Shown here piece by piece: positions 36,483 to 46,989 of a DNA stretch of 64,000 nt; within the stretch, counting starts at the first letter, position 1, and each line of letters starts with the position of its first letter. Location of the stretch: positions 4,836,001-4,900,000 of the forward strand of contig NZ_LT607753.1 of NCBI RefSeq assembly GCF_900090295.1, in the 5' to 3' direction. Below the pieces are notes generated by a model. The model was given only the letters and a program-made list of their open reading frames with translations, was not told where the DNA came from and did no database searches. This DNA is from Micromonospora coxensis (GTDB lineage Bacteria; Actinomycetota; Actinomycetes; Mycobacteriales; Micromonosporaceae). The position numbers and the translations under genes are program-made.

Positions 36483-37954
36483 GCGACCTGACCAGACTGA
36501 CCGCGACGGAGATCGCCGGCCTGGTGGCGACGGGTGAGACCTCCGCCGTCGAGGTGACCCGGGCCCACCTGGACCGGATCGCCGCCGTCGACGAGCAGGT
36601 CCACGCGTTCCTGCACGTCGACACCGAGGGCGCGCTGGCCGCCGCCCGCGCCGTGGACGAGCGCCGGGCCGCCGGCGAGGAGCTGGGCCCGCTCGCGGGC
36701 GTGCCGGTCGCGGTCAAGGACGTGCTCACCACCAAGGGCGTGCCGACCACCGTCGGCTCGAAGATCCTGGAGGGCTGGCGCCCGCCGTACGACGCGACGA
36801 TCGTGCAGCGGCTGCGCGACGCGGGCACGGTGATGCTCGGCAAGACCAACATGGACGAGTTCGCGATGGGCTCCTCCACGGAGTACTCGGCGTACGGCCC
36901 GACCCGCAACCCGTGGGACCTCGACCGCATCCCGGGTGGCTCCGGTGGCGGCAGCGCCGCAGCCCTCGCCGCGTACGAGGCCCCGCTGTCGATCGGCTCG
37001 GACACCGGCGGCTCGATCCGGCAGCCGGGCGCGGTCACCGGCACGGTCGGCGCGAAGCCCACCTACGGCGGCACCTCCCGCTACGGCCTGGTGGCCTTCT
37101 CCTCCTCGCTGGACACCCCCGGCCCGTGCGCCCGTACGGTGCTCGACGCCGCGCTGCTGCACCAGGTCATCGGTGGGCACGACCCGCGCGACTCGACCTC
37201 CATCCCGGCCCCGGTGCCGGACGTGGTGGCCGCCGCGAAGCTCGGCGCGACCGGCGACCTGACCGGCGTGAAGCTCGGCGTCGTCACCGAGTTCACCGGT
37301 GAGGGCGCGGAGCCGGGTGTGATGGCCGCGTTCCGCGAGTCGGTCGACACGCTGGCCAAGCTGGGCGCCGAGATCGTCGAGGTGTCCTGCCCGCACTTCC
37401 GGTACGCGCTGCCGGCGTACTACCTGATCGCGCCGAGCGAGTGCTCCTCCAACCTGGCCCGCTTCGACGGCGTCCGGTTCGGCCTGCGGGTCGGCGACGA
37501 CGGCAACCGGTCGCTGGAGGAGGTCATGTCGCTGACCCGCGAGGCCGGCTTCGGCCCCGAGGTCAAGCGGCGCATCATGATCGGCACGTACGCGCTCTCC
37601 TCGGGCTACTACGACGCCTACTACGGGCAGGCGCAGAAGGTCCGCACCCTGATCACCCGCGACTTCACCGCGGCGTTCGAGCGGGTGGACGCGCTGATCT
37701 CGCCGACCACCCCGTTCGTGGCGTTCCCGCTCGGCGCGCGCACCGCCGACCCGTACCAGATGTACCTGGCCGACCTGTTCACCATCCCGACCAACCTGTA
37801 CGGCGGCCCGGGCATCTCGGTGCCGTGCGGGCTCTCCGACGGTCTCCCCGTCGGCCTTCAGGTGATGGCCCCGACGATGGCGGACGACCGGATGTACCGG
37901 GTCGCCGCCGCGCTGGAGTCCGTGGTCGGCACGTTCACCCCACCGGCGCTGTGA
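36479..37954 (+). CDS. gatA: Glu-tRNA(Gln)/Asp-tRNA(Asn) amidotransferase subunit A
   Basis: A 491-residue amidase that supplies ammonia from glutamine for transamidation of mischarged tRNA. The Ser-Ser-Lys triad is present: Lys in [11 protein letters not shown] (about 79), the cis-Ser in [15 protein letters not shown] (about 151-165) and the nucleophile in [12 protein letters not shown] (about 173-184). The frame is open upstream to 36389, but ATG 36479 matches the family start ([14 protein letters not shown]) and overlaps the stop of the insert ORF. Confidence 0.97.
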   Translation: MSDLTRLTATEIAGLVATGETSAVEVTRAHLDRIAAVDEQVHAFLHVDTEGALAAARAVDERRAAGEELGPLAGVPVAVKDVLTTKGVPTTVGSKILEGWRPPYDATIVQRLRDAGTVMLGKTNMDEFAMGSSTEYSAYGPTRNPWDLDRIPGGSGGGSAAALAAYEAPLSIGSDTGGSIRQPGAVTGTVGAKPTYGGTSRYGLVAFSSSLDTPGPCARTVLDAALLHQVIGGHDPRDSTSIPAPVPDVVAAAKLGATGDLTGVKLGVVTEFTGEGAEPGVMAAFRESVDTLAKLGAEIVEVSCPHFRYALPAYYLIAPSECSSNLARFDGVRFGLRVGDDGNRSLEEVMSLTREAGFGPEVKRRIMIGTYALSSGYYDAYYGQAQKVRTLITRDFTAAFERVDALISPTTPFVAFPLGARTADPYQMYLADLFTIPTNLYGGPGISVPCGLSDGLPVGLQVMAPTMADDRMYRVAAALESVVGTFTPPAL

Positions 37955-37967
37955 GGCAGGAGCTCAG

Positions 37968-39467
37968 ATGACCACGACACTGCCCGCGTACGACGACGTC
38001 GTCGCGCGCTACGAACCGGTGATCGGCCTGGAGACCCACGTCGAGCTGGGCACGAACACCAAGATGTTCTGCGGCTGCCCGACCGACTTCGGCGGCGAGC
38101 CGAACACCCGGGTCTGCCCGGTCTGCCTGGGCCTGCCGGGCTCGCTGCCGGTGGCCAACAAGGCGGCCATCGAGGCGACCATCCGGATCGGCCTCGCGCT
38201 GAACTGCTCGATCGCCGAGTGGTGCCGGTTCGCCCGGAAGAACTACTTCTACCCGGACATGCCGAAGGACTACCAGATCAGCCAGTACGACGAGCCGCTC
38301 TGCTTCGACGGCTACCTGGACGTCGAGGTGAACGGCGAGCTGGTGCGGATCGGCATCGAGCGGGTGCACCTGGAGGAGGACACCGGCAAGACGCTGCACG
38401 TCGGTGGCGCCACCGGCCGCATCCACGGCGCGACCGAGTCGCTGGTCGACTACAACCGGGCCGGCATCCCGCTGGTGGAGATCGTCACCAAGCCGGTTCC
38501 CGGCACCGGCGCGTTGGCGCCGGAGGTGGCCCGGGCGTACGTCACCGAGCTGCGCGACGTGATCCGCTCGCTGGGCGTCTCCGACGTGCGGATGGAGGAG
38601 GGGTCGCTGCGCTGCGACGTCAACACCTCCCTCAACCTGCCGGGCGAGGAGTGGGGCACCCGCACCGAGACCAAGAACGTCAACTCGCTGCGGTCGGTCG
38701 AGCGGGCGGTCCGCTCGGAGATGCTGCGCCAGGCGGCCGTGCTCGACGCCGGCGGCAAGATCACCCAGGAGACCCGGCACTTCCACGAGGACACCGGCGA
38801 CACCACCCCGGGCCGGTCCAAGGAGACCGCCACCGACTACCGGTACTTCCCGGAGCCGGACCTGGTGCCGCTCGCCCCGGACGCGGCCTGGGTGGCCGAG
38901 CTGAAGGCCGCGCTGCCGGAGCTGCCGCGGCTGCACCGCCGCCGGCTCCAGCAGGAGTGGGGCCTGTCCGACCTGGACATGCAGTCGGTGCTCAACGCCG
39001 GCGCGGTCGAGCTGATCGAGGCCACCGTCGCCGCCGGCGCCACCCCGGCCGCCGCCCGCAAGTGGTGGCTCGGTGAGCTGTCCCGCCGGGCCAACGAGGC
39101 GGGCGTGGAGCTGGCCGACGTCGGCGCCACCCCGAAGCAGGTCGCCGAGCTGCAGGGCCTGGTCGACGCCGGCAAGCTCAACGACAAGCTGGCCCGCAGC
39201 GTCCTGGAGGGCGTGGTGGCCGGCGAGGGCTCGCCGACCGAGATCATGACCAACCGGGGCCTGGAGGTCGTCTCCGACACCGGCGCGCTCACCGCCGCCG
39301 TGGACGAGGCGATCGCCGCCAACCCCGACATCGCCGAGAAGGTCCGCAGCGGCAAGGTCGCCGCGGCCGGCGCGCTGGTCGGCGCGGTCATGAAGACCAC
39401 CCGTGGCCAGGCCGACGCCAAGACCGTCCGTGAGCTGATCCTGGAGCGCCTCGGCGCCCAGGGCTGA
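37968..39467 (+). CDS. gatB: Glu-tRNA(Gln)/Asp-tRNA(Asn) amidotransferase subunit B
   Basis: A 499-residue GatB that binds the mischarged tRNA and phosphorylates the Glu/Asp side chain. [20 protein letters not shown] with [12 protein letters not shown] is the N-terminal cradle motif with zinc-binding Cys, and [16 protein letters not shown] (about 157-172) the catalytic motif; the YqeY-like tail ends the protein. AGGAG precedes ATG 37968, 13 bp after gatA. A U-rich-tailed hairpin follows. Confidence 0.98.
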   Translation: MTTTLPAYDDVVARYEPVIGLETHVELGTNTKMFCGCPTDFGGEPNTRVCPVCLGLPGSLPVANKAAIEATIRIGLALNCSIAEWCRFARKNYFYPDMPKDYQISQYDEPLCFDGYLDVEVNGELVRIGIERVHLEEDTGKTLHVGGATGRIHGATESLVDYNRAGIPLVEIVTKPVPGTGALAPEVARAYVTELRDVIRSLGVSDVRMEEGSLRCDVNTSLNLPGEEWGTRTETKNVNSLRSVERAVRSEMLRQAAVLDAGGKITQETRHFHEDTGDTTPGRSKETATDYRYFPEPDLVPLAPDAAWVAELKAALPELPRLHRRRLQQEWGLSDLDMQSVLNAGAVELIEATVAAGATPAAARKWWLGELSRRANEAGVELADVGATPKQVAELQGLVDAGKLNDKLARSVLEGVVAGEGSPTEIMTNRGLEVVSDTGALTAAVDEAIAANPDIAEKVRSGKVAAAGALVGAVMKTTRGQADAKTVRELILERLGAQG

Positions 39468-39475
39468 GTCCCACC

Positions 39476-39520
39476 GCCGGTGGCCGCCGTCCGACCGGCG
39501 GCGGCCACCGGCCCTTTCTT
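39476..39520 (+). terminator. Rho-independent terminator after gatB
   Basis: GCCGGTGGCCGCCG pairs exactly with the arm at 39499-39512 across a nine-base loop and is followed by CCTTTCTT, one of the few hairpins here with a pyrimidine/T-rich tail. Confidence 0.85.
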
Positions 39521-39584
39521 CGGGTACGCGGCCACCCCGCACCCCTCGTGAGGGCGTCAACGGCGACGCCCGGATGGAGTCACC

Positions 39585-41942
39585 GTGAACCAGCACGACC
39601 TCGACGTCCTCGACGAGATCCAGCGGCGGGTGCTCTGGCTCGCCACCCGCATCGTCGACGCGGCCAACCACGACCGGGACACCGGTGACGGGGTGAAGGT
39701 CGGCGGCCACCAGGCGTCCAGCGCGTCGCTGGTCACCGCGATGACCGCGCTCTGGTTCGCGCACCTGGACGCCGAGGACCGGGTGGCGGTCAAGCCGCAC
39801 GCCTCGCCGGTCTTCCACGCCGTGCAGTACCTGCTGGGCAACCTGGACCGGTCGTACCTGACGAAGCTGCGCTCGCGCGGTGGGCTCCAGTCGTACCCGT
39901 CGCGGACCAAGGACCCGGACGAGGTCGACTTCTCCACCGGCTCGGTCGGGCTCGGCGCGGCCGCGCCGCTCTTCGCCGCGGTCACCCGCCGCTACGTCGA
40001 CGCCCACTTCGGGGCCCGCCCGCACTCCCGGTTCATCGCGTTGATCGGCGACGCCGAACTGGACGAGGGCAACATCTGGGAGGCGGTCGCCGACCCGGCC
40101 ACCACCGGCCTGGGCAACGTGATGTGGCTCGTCGACTTCAACCGGCAGTCGCTGGACCGGGTCGTCCCGGGCATCCGGATCAACCAGTGGCGCGGCCAGT
40201 TCGAGGCCGCCGGCTGGCACGTCGTCGAGGTCAAGTACGGCCGCAAGCTCGCCGAGGCGTACGCCCGGCCGGGCGGTGAGGCGCTGCGCGACTGGATCGA
40301 CCGGATGCCCAACGAGCAGTACCAGTCGCTGTTCGGGCTGGCCGGGCCGGCGCTGCGCAAGCAGTTCCTCGACGGCGCGCCGGCCGAGGTGTCCGCCTTC
40401 GTCGCCGACATCGCCGACGACGACCTCGGCCCGCTCGTGACCGACCTGGGCGGGCACGACCTGGAGGCGATGCTCGACGCGTACGCGCAGTGCGACGCGG
40501 TCACCGACCGGCCCAGCGTGGTCTTCGCGTACACGGTGAAGGGCTGGGGGCTGCCGATCGCCGGCAACCCGCGCAACCACTCGGCGCTGCTCAGCACCGA
40601 GCAGGTCGACGCGCTGCGCGCCGCGCACGGGCTGACCGTGGAGACCGAATGGGACCGCCTCGACCCGGCGAGCCCGGCCGGAATCCGGGCCGGCGAGCGG
40701 CGGGAGGCGCTGTCCCGCGCGCCGCGCGAGCGGGCGCTGGGGGTCACCGTCCCGGAGACCACGAAGGTACGCGCCACCAAGCCCGTCTCCACCCAGGAGG
40801 TCTTCGGCCGGGTCCTGGTCGACCTGGCCCGCGATCCGCAGGTCGCGCCCTACCTGGTGACCACCGCCCCGGACGTGGCGACCTCCACCAACCTCGCCGG
40901 GTTCATCAACAAGACCGGCGTCTTCGCCCCCACCGAGCAGCGCTCCTGGACCGAGGACCGGATGCTGCGCTGGACGGAGAGCCCCGCCGGGCAGCACATC
41001 GAGCTGGGCATCTCGGAGATGAACCTGTTCCTGCTGCTCGGGCAGCTCGGCCTGTCGTGGGACCTGTCCGGGCAGCCGCTGCTGCCGGTCGGCACGGTCT
41101 ACGACCCGTTCGTGCTGCGCGGCCTGGACGCGTTCCTCTACGGCACCTACTCCGGCTCCCGGTTCGTGGTCGCCGGCACCCCGTCGGGCATCACCCTCGC
41201 CCCGGAGGGGGGCGCCCACCAGTCGACCATCACCGCCTCGGTCGGCCTGGAACTGCCCGGCGTCACCTTCATCGAGCCGGCGTACGCCGCCAGCCTCGAC
41301 TGGCTGCTCTGCGACGCGCTCGGGCAGATCGCCGGCGGGTCGACGCCGGCCGCCACCGCCGCGCCGGCCGAGGACGGGGCGTACTACTTCCGGCTCAGCA
41401 CCCGGCCGATCGACCAGGCGCCGTTCGAGGCGGCCCGGGCCCGGATCTCCGACGCCGTGCTGCGGCGGCAGGTGGTCGCCGGGGCGTACCGGCTGGTCGA
41501 CGCGCACCAGGCGTACCCGCACCTGGCCGACGCCCCGGTGGTCACCCTGGCCGGCTCCGGCGCGGTGCTGCCGGAGGTGCTCGCCGCGGCGGTGGAGCTG
41601 GCCGAGGAGGGCATCGCCGCGCACGTGGTGGACGTGACCTCGCTCGACCGGCTCTACCGGGCCTGGCAGCGGACGCTGCGCCAGGGCGTGCGGACGGCGA
41701 CCGTGCCGAGCGTGCCCGGCGCGCTGCGGGCCGCGTTCGGCGACCGCGCCCCGGTGGTCACCGTGCACGACGCTGCCTCGCACGCGATGGCCTGGCTCGG
41801 CTCGGCGCTCGGTGTGCCGGCGGTGCCGCTGGGCGTGGACGAGTTCGGCCAGTCCGGCAGCGTCCGTGAGCTGTACGAGCTGCACGACCTGCTGCCCGGC
41901 AGCATCGTCAACGCCGCCCTGGCCGCGCTCTCGCTGCGCTGA
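39585..41942 (+). CDS. AceE-like ThDP enzyme (homodimeric pyruvate dehydrogenase E1/transketolase type)
   Basis: A 785-residue ThDP enzyme built like the homodimeric pyruvate dehydrogenase E1, though shorter than AceE (about 890-920). GGHQASSASLVTAMTALWF and HASPVFHAVQYLLGNL lie at the start, and the ThDP motif runs from ALIGDAELDEGNIWEA (about 152) to WLVDFNRQSLD. The pyrimidine-binding domain contains LGISEMNLFLLLGQLGLSW. No E2 or E3 gene is nearby, so coupling to a dehydrogenase complex is unproven; a stand-alone transketolase-like or decarboxylase role is possible. GTG 39585 follows GGAG. Confidence 0.85.
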   Translation: MNQHDLDVLDEIQRRVLWLATRIVDAANHDRDTGDGVKVGGHQASSASLVTAMTALWFAHLDAEDRVAVKPHASPVFHAVQYLLGNLDRSYLTKLRSRGGLQSYPSRTKDPDEVDFSTGSVGLGAAAPLFAAVTRRYVDAHFGARPHSRFIALIGDAELDEGNIWEAVADPATTGLGNVMWLVDFNRQSLDRVVPGIRINQWRGQFEAAGWHVVEVKYGRKLAEAYARPGGEALRDWIDRMPNEQYQSLFGLAGPALRKQFLDGAPAEVSAFVADIADDDLGPLVTDLGGHDLEAMLDAYAQCDAVTDRPSVVFAYTVKGWGLPIAGNPRNHSALLSTEQVDALRAAHGLTVETEWDRLDPASPAGIRAGERREALSRAPRERALGVTVPETTKVRATKPVSTQEVFGRVLVDLARDPQVAPYLVTTAPDVATSTNLAGFINKTGVFAPTEQRSWTEDRMLRWTESPAGQHIELGISEMNLFLLLGQLGLSWDLSGQPLLPVGTVYDPFVLRGLDAFLYGTYSGSRFVVAGTPSGITLAPEGGAHQSTITASVGLELPGVTFIEPAYAASLDWLLCDALGQIAGGSTPAATAAPAEDGAYYFRLSTRPIDQAPFEAARARISDAVLRRQVVAGAYRLVDAHQAYPHLADAPVVTLAGSGAVLPEVLAAAVELAEEGIAAHVVDVTSLDRLYRAWQRTLRQGVRTATVPSVPGALRAAFGDRAPVVTVHDAASHAMAWLGSALGVPAVPLGVDEFGQSGSVRELYELHDLLPGSIVNAALAALSLR

Positions 41943-41956
41943 CCGGCTCCGGACGC

Positions 41957-42020
41957 GTCGCCCGCTCGTCCGGTCGCCCGCTCGTCCGGTCGCCTGCTCG
42001 TCCGGTCGCCTGCTCGTCCG
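41957..42020. repeat. Four tandem 16-bp repeats
   Basis: The unit GTCGCCCGCTCGTCCG occurs at 41957 and 41973, and as a one-base variant at 41989 and 42005; a truncated fifth follows. It lies between the convergent AceE-like and metallophosphoesterase genes. As 16 is not a multiple of three, it is not coding. Confidence 0.85.
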
Positions 42021-42051
42021 GTCCTCCGGTCGGGGGCGGGTCGGTGTCCGG

Positions 42052-43689
42052 TCAGCGGGTCGGGCTGGGTGAGGGGGACTGCGAGCCGGTGACGGTCGCG
42101 CCGGGCGACGGCGACTCCGGGCCGCCCCGGGTCGGGGTGGGGGTGACCGGGACGTCGGCGCCCTTCGCCGGATCGCGGATCACGTGCCGCTCCAGGTTGA
42201 CCTGCGCCTGCCCGGTGCCGCCGACGGTGATGTCGTCGTATGCCTGCAACTGCTTCTGCTGGTCGAGGTAGAGCACGCTCATCGACAGCGGGGTGGGCTT
42301 CTCGCCCTCCAGGCCGCGCAGCCCGGCGCCTCCGGTGGAGCCCTCCACCATCAGCAGGGTGGGCTGCTTGCCGGACACCTGCGGCAGCTTCGACACCTGA
42401 CGGTCGTGGGTGTGCCCGGCGAGCACCAGCGGGCAGGTGCCCGACAGCGGCCCGGACGAGGCCGGGTCGTGCACCAGCGCGATGTCCACCGGCCGGGGCG
42501 AGTTGCGCACCGTGGTGGCGAGCTGCTCGCCGGTGCCGATGACCTGGTCGGCGACCTGCTTGGTCAGGCCGCTGCCGGCCGGTGAGGTCTCCTTGTCCGG
42601 GGTGAACCGGGGGTCGCCGATCCCGGCGATGGTCAGCCCCGCCACCGTGGTGGTGGAGTTGCTGAGCACGATCGCGTTGGGCTGGCGGGCCACCGCCGCC
42701 GCCGTCCGCGCCGAGTCGTGGTTGCCCCGGATGTAGACGTACGGCTTCTTCAGCAGCCCGATCGAGCCGACGAAGGACGCCTCCGGCTCACTGCCCCAGT
42801 CGGTGATGTCCCCGGTGTCGATCACCACGTCGATGTTGAACTGCTCCACCACCGTGCGGATGAGCTGCCAGCCGGTCGGGTTCAGGTGCATGTCGGAGAC
42901 GTGCAGCACCCGGGTGGTCCCGGGCGCGGGCTCGTAGACCGGCAGCGCCGACACCGTGGTGTAGAGCTTGCTCACGTTGCCCACCACGCGCTGGAGCTGC
43001 TCGGCGTACTTGGTGTAGTCGTTGGCGATCCGACGGGCGTCACCGACGATCGCCGGCGCGTTGACCAGCAGCCCCTCGTACCGGGGCTCCTCGATCGCCT
43101 CCGGACGCACGGTGCTCGCGGCCAGCCCGAGGCTGCCGGCGGTGACCGCCAGCGCGAGCCCCGCCGACCAGGCGGTGCGGCGGGTGTCCCGGAAGACCAG
43201 CGCGGCCAGCACGAGCGTGACCAGCACGACCGCGCCGAGGGTACGCAGCGCGAGCCGGATGACCCCGTCCCGGACGTCCTGGACGGCGGACTGGCTGGCC
43301 CGGCTGATGCTCGCCGGGTCGTCGATCAGCGCCTCGGTCTTGCGCTGGTCCAGCGCGCCCAGGCCGACGGTGAGGTGGGTCGGTCCGTCGTGGCTGTCCA
43401 GTTGCAGGGCGCCCAGCGGGGGGATGTCGACCGTGGTGCTGCCCTGGACCGCCGGGACGAGGGTCAGGTCGGCCCGGAACGGTCCGATGTCGGTGTTGAC
43501 CCGGCCACCGGCCAGCACCCCGATCACGGCGCCGGCGAGGGCGACCAGGACCACCGCGGCGACCACGCCGACCCGCCGCAGCCGGCCGGACCGGCCCGCC
43601 TGTCGCGTCCAGGGCCACCGGCGACGCTCACGCCGGGTCGGGGTCTCGTCGACCCCGGGCCCGCGCTGCTCGTTCTCCTGACCGTCCAT
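42052..43689 (-). CDS. Membrane metallophosphoesterase
   Basis: A 545-residue calcineurin-like phosphoesterase. An N-terminal membrane helix (about 40-62), a short extracytoplasmic region and two further helices (about 150-205) precede the catalytic domain, whose metal ligands are seen as HVSDMHLNPTG, DTGDITDWG, RGNHDSART, ALVHDPASS and LAGHTHDRQ (about residues 270-460). The C-terminus is Pro/Ser-rich (about 510-545). Substrate unknown; related enzymes cleave phosphodiesters outside or at the membrane. ATG 43689 is preferred over an upstream ATG at 43761 because GGCAGG precedes it and the longer form adds an unlikely N-terminus. Confidence 0.85.
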   Translation of the reverse strand: MDGQENEQRGPGVDETPTRRERRRWPWTRQAGRSGRLRRVGVVAAVVLVALAGAVIGVLAGGRVNTDIGPFRADLTLVPAVQGSTTVDIPPLGALQLDSHDGPTHLTVGLGALDQRKTEALIDDPASISRASQSAVQDVRDGVIRLALRTLGAVVLVTLVLAALVFRDTRRTAWSAGLALAVTAGSLGLAASTVRPEAIEEPRYEGLLVNAPAIVGDARRIANDYTKYAEQLQRVVGNVSKLYTTVSALPVYEPAPGTTRVLHVSDMHLNPTGWQLIRTVVEQFNIDVVIDTGDITDWGSEPEASFVGSIGLLKKPYVYIRGNHDSARTAAAVARQPNAIVLSNSTTTVAGLTIAGIGDPRFTPDKETSPAGSGLTKQVADQVIGTGEQLATTVRNSPRPVDIALVHDPASSGPLSGTCPLVLAGHTHDRQVSKLPQVSGKQPTLLMVEGSTGGAGLRGLEGEKPTPLSMSVLYLDQQKQLQAYDDITVGGTGQAQVNLERHVIRDPAKGADVPVTPTPTRGGPESPSPGATVTGSQSPSPSPTR

Positions 43690-43791
43690 GCTGAGATTCT
43701 GACCTGCCCGATGGGGGATCTTGGCAAACCCGGCGGACGCCGGCCCGATCCGCAGGCTCACCGGCGTGTCGGGCCACCGGCGTGACCGGGG

Positions 43792-44967
43792 TCAGCTCCG
43801 CCCGGCGCCGCCGTCGGCGAAGACCAGCCGCAGCAGCCGGTCGTCCTCCGGCACCGGCCGGCCCCGCCCGTCGTGGTTGGAGGTGGACACCCAGATCGAG
43901 CCGTCGGGGGCGGCGGCGACCGCCCGCAACCGGCCGTACCGACCGGTCAGCAGCTCGCGCGGCTGCCCGAGCACGGTGCCGGTGTCGGTCAGCTCGACCA
44001 CCCACAGCCGCTGCCCACGCAGGCACGCGGCGACCAGCAGCCGGTCCACCGTGGTCAGCCCGGAGCAGGACGCCTCCGAGGTCCGCCACTGCACGATCGG
44101 GTCCACGTACCGCTTGTCGCCGGCCTGACCCTCGACGGTCGGCCAGCCGTAGTTGCCACCGGCGTTGATCCGGTTGATCTCGTCCCAGGTGTTCTGGCCG
44201 AACTCGGTGGCGTACATCCGCTTGCCGGCGTCCCAGGCCATGCCCTGCACGTTGCGGTGCCCCAGCGACCAGACCGGCGAGCCGGGGAACGGGTTGCCGG
44301 GGGCCGGCTTGCCGTCCGGGGTGATCCGCAGGATCTTGCCGCCCAGGTTCTTGCGGTCCTGCGACGCGTCCCGGTCGCCGGCGTCGCCGGTGCTGACGTA
44401 GAGCTGCCCGTCCGGGCCGAAGGCCAGCCCGCCGCCGTCGTGGTTGCCGGCCCTGGGGATGCCGGTGAGGATCGGCGTCGGCGTCGCGCCCAGCTTCAGC
44501 CGGGCCACCCGGTTGTCCCGCTCGGTGGTGTAGTAGACGAAGACCGTCTCGTCCTTGGCGTACCCGGGGGAGACGGCGATGCCGAGCAGCCCCGCCTCAC
44601 CACCGGCGGCCACGTCGGGCACCGTCTGCACCGGAGCGACCCGCAGCCCGTCCGGCCCGGACTCCGGGCCGACCTTGAGGATCCGGCCGCTGTCCCGTTC
44701 GGTGACCAGCGCCCCGCCGTCGGGCAGGAACGCGATGCCCCACGGCACCCGCAAACCCTTGGCCAGGACGGTGGCGACCACCTGCTGTCCGGCGCCGCCG
44801 GGGCTGGCCGAGCTCGACGGGGTCGGCAGGTTGGGCGGTTCGCCGGCCGGGTCGGGCTCCGGCGGGCCGAAGCTGCATCCGGAGACGGCCAGCAGCAGCG
44901 CCGCGCAGGACGCCGCCAGCGCCGCGCGGTGGCGGCCGGTGCGGGGGTACGGGGGACGGACGCTCAC
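43792..44967 (-). CDS. PQQ-dependent sugar dehydrogenase-like lipoprotein
   Basis: A 391-residue lipoprotein: the lipobox LAVSGCS puts the modified Cys at about residue 31. A six-bladed beta-propeller of the glucose/sorbosone dehydrogenase family follows, with [66 protein letters not shown] and [11 protein letters not shown]. Such proteins bind PQQ and oxidise sugars at the cell surface, but no PQQ synthesis genes are near. GTG 44967 has TAGGCT seven bases upstream, a leaderless pattern. Confidence 0.9.
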   Translation of the reverse strand: MSVRPPYPRTGRHRAALAASCAALLLAVSGCSFGPPEPDPAGEPPNLPTPSSSASPGGAGQQVVATVLAKGLRVPWGIAFLPDGGALVTERDSGRILKVGPESGPDGLRVAPVQTVPDVAAGGEAGLLGIAVSPGYAKDETVFVYYTTERDNRVARLKLGATPTPILTGIPRAGNHDGGGLAFGPDGQLYVSTGDAGDRDASQDRKNLGGKILRITPDGKPAPGNPFPGSPVWSLGHRNVQGMAWDAGKRMYATEFGQNTWDEINRINAGGNYGWPTVEGQAGDKRYVDPIVQWRTSEASCSGLTTVDRLLVAACLRGQRLWVVELTDTGTVLGQPRELLTGRYGRLRAVAAAPDGSIWVSTSNHDGRGRPVPEDDRLLRLVFADGGAGRS

Positions 44968-44974
44968 CCGGCCC

Positions 44975-44980
44975 AGCCTA
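44975..44980 (-). promoter_or_regulatory. -10 hexamer TAGGCT for leaderless dehydrogenase gene
   Basis: Minus-strand TAGGCT lies seven bases before the GTG of the sugar-dehydrogenase-like gene, with no ribosome site. Confidence 0.5.
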
Positions 44981-45036
44981 GCCCGGGAAACCGGACTTCC
45001 CGCCCCGCTGACGCCTCCCGGCCGGCGCCGTCCCGC

Positions 45037-46854
45037 TCAGCGGACCCGGACGGCCAGCAGCGCGACGTCGTCCTCCCGCCGCTGATGGCTGCCGAGCAGC
45101 AGGTCGCAGAGTTCGGCGAGCGGGAGCCGGGCGGTGCCGGCGAGCAGGTCCACCAGCTCGGCCAGGGTCTCGTCGATCGGTCGGTCCCGGCGTTCCACCA
45201 ACCCGTCGGTGTAGAGCAGCAGGGTGTCCCCGACCGCCAGGGACGACCGCCGGCTGGTGCGCCGGGAGGGCCGGGTCAGCCCGAGCAACGGCTCGCGTGG
45301 TCCGCCCAGGGTGCGTACGGCCCCGTCGGCGGTGACCACCAGCGGCGGCGGGTGCCCGGCGTTGCACCAGCTGACCGCCAGCCCACCGGCGCCCGGGCTG
45401 AGCCGGGCCAGGATAGCGGTGACCGCGGCCGGGATGCGCAGCCCGGAGATCGCCGCGTCCAGCCGGCTCATCTGCTCGTGCACCGGGTCGGTCCGGCCGA
45501 AGGTGTCCCCGCGTACCAGGTTGCGCACCTGGCCCATGGTCGCGGCGGCCTCGATGTCGTGGCCGGCGACGTCGCCGATCGCCACCATCAGGTCCCCGTC
45601 GGGCTGCACGAAGGCGTCGTACCAGTCGCCGCCGACCTCGACCCGGTCGGCCACCGGCTGGTAGCGGGCGGCCAGCTCGGCCATCGGGCTCTCCGGCAGC
45701 GAGGGCAGCATGCTGTGCTGGAGCACCTCGGCGACGTGCCGCTGCTCGCCGTACATCCAGCTGTTGCCGACCGCCTGCCCGGCGCGGCGGCCGATCTCCA
45801 CCGCGGTACGCAGGTCGCTGTCGTCGAAGGGCCGCCGGCCGGCCCCGTTGACCAGCGTGACGGTGCCCATCACGTCCGTGCCGCCGGACACCGGCACCGG
45901 CACCGTCAGGTGGGAGGCGAAGCCCAGCCGTTCGGCGAGCGCGATCATCTCCGGGTCGTCGGTGGCCCGCTTCAGGTCCTCCGGGGTGGCCTCGCCGCCG
46001 AGGACGGGCTGCCCGGTGCGCAGCACCGTCCGGGTGACCGAGTGGCTGCTGAGCCGGGTGGTCATCAGGTCGGCGAACCGGGCCACCCCGGCGGTGTGCG
46101 CCGGGTCGCGGTGCACGCCGGTGGCGCGGCGCGGCTGCCGGGACCGGTCGACCAGGGTCACCAGCGCCCAGTCGGCCAGCAGCGGCACCACCGCCTCGGC
46201 CAGCCGGCTGACCGCCGTGTCGACGTCCAGCGTGCCGCTGAGGATCTCGCTCAACCCGGCCAGCAGCTCCAGCCGGTCGTGCGCCTCCTCGGCGCGCCGC
46301 CGGGCCTCCTCGGCGCCGTCCAGCGCGATCCGCAGCCGCAGCTCCGACGAGCAGGCGGCGGCCAGGTCGGTGAGGGTCCGCAGCTGCGTGGCGGTCCAGG
46401 TCCGGGGCTTGCTGTCGATGGCGCACAGCGAGCCGAGCACCCGGCCATCGAGGTCGGTCAGCGGGATGCCCGCGTACGCGACGACGCCCAGCTCGGCGAT
46501 GGCGAGGTTCTGCCGCACCCGGGGGTAGAGCCGGGCGTCCGGCAGCACCATCGGGATCTCCAGGTCCACCACGTGCTGGCAGAACGAGTGGCTCAGCGGG
46601 GTCTCCCGGCGTCCCGCCCACGGCTCCGGCAGGCCGACCGCGCCGGGGAAGAACTGCCGGGTGTCGGTGACCAGGGAGACCAGCGCGACCGGCACGTCGA
46701 GCAGGTCGCTGACCAGCCGGGCGAAGCGCTCGAACGCCTCGTCGGGAACGGCGTCCAGCCCGGTGTCGGCCAGCGACCGGAGCCGGCCCGGGTCGCCGAG
46801 CGCGGGAAGGTCGGTCGCGGGCGGCCGGTCGGCTCCCGGGGGGCGCTCGCTCAT
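45037..46854 (-). CDS. GAF-GAF-SpoIIE protein phosphatase
   Basis: A 605-residue signalling phosphatase. Two GAF sensor domains (about 20-175, with HSFCQHVVDLEIPMVLPDA, and about 195-370, with SHLTVPVPVSGGTDVMGTVT) precede a PP2C-type SpoIIE domain (about 390-605). Its metal and catalytic motifs are present: VGGDWYDAF, IGDVAGHDIEAAATMG, CNAGHPPPLVV, LLYTDGLVERRD and EDDVALLAV. Such proteins dephosphorylate anti-anti-sigma factors in stress signalling. ATG 46854 has AGGAGG upstream and is preferred to ATG 46884. No anti-sigma partner adjoins it. Confidence 0.92.
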   Translation of the reverse strand: MSERPPGADRPPATDLPALGDPGRLRSLADTGLDAVPDEAFERFARLVSDLLDVPVALVSLVTDTRQFFPGAVGLPEPWAGRRETPLSHSFCQHVVDLEIPMVLPDARLYPRVRQNLAIAELGVVAYAGIPLTDLDGRVLGSLCAIDSKPRTWTATQLRTLTDLAAACSSELRLRIALDGAEEARRRAEEAHDRLELLAGLSEILSGTLDVDTAVSRLAEAVVPLLADWALVTLVDRSRQPRRATGVHRDPAHTAGVARFADLMTTRLSSHSVTRTVLRTGQPVLGGEATPEDLKRATDDPEMIALAERLGFASHLTVPVPVSGGTDVMGTVTLVNGAGRRPFDDSDLRTAVEIGRRAGQAVGNSWMYGEQRHVAEVLQHSMLPSLPESPMAELAARYQPVADRVEVGGDWYDAFVQPDGDLMVAIGDVAGHDIEAAATMGQVRNLVRGDTFGRTDPVHEQMSRLDAAISGLRIPAAVTAILARLSPGAGGLAVSWCNAGHPPPLVVTADGAVRTLGGPREPLLGLTRPSRRTSRRSSLAVGDTLLLYTDGLVERRDRPIDETLAELVDLLAGTARLPLAELCDLLLGSHQRREDDVALLAVRVR

Positions 46855-46975
46855 CGGCCTCCTGTCCGCGTGCGTACGGGACACCGATCGGCGTTCCGGA
46901 GACCGCTTATACCCACCTCGGTCGCCGCGCCACCACGGATGGCGGAGGCGGGAGCGCGGAGGCCGGGCCGGCCGC

Positions 46976-46981
46976 TATCGT
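46976..46981 (+). promoter_or_regulatory. -10 hexamer TATCGT before hydroxyacid dehydrogenase
   Basis: TATCGT lies eight bases before GTG 46990, near the leaderless spacing. Confidence 0.35.
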
Positions 46982-46989
46982 CGGCGGGC

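Noticed and set aside
37935..41885. Very long minus-strand ORF (about 1,300 codons)
   Set aside because: It is antisense to gatA/gatB and the AceE-like gene and has a composition (Arg, Gly, His, Val rich, no domains) typical of high-GC shadow frames.
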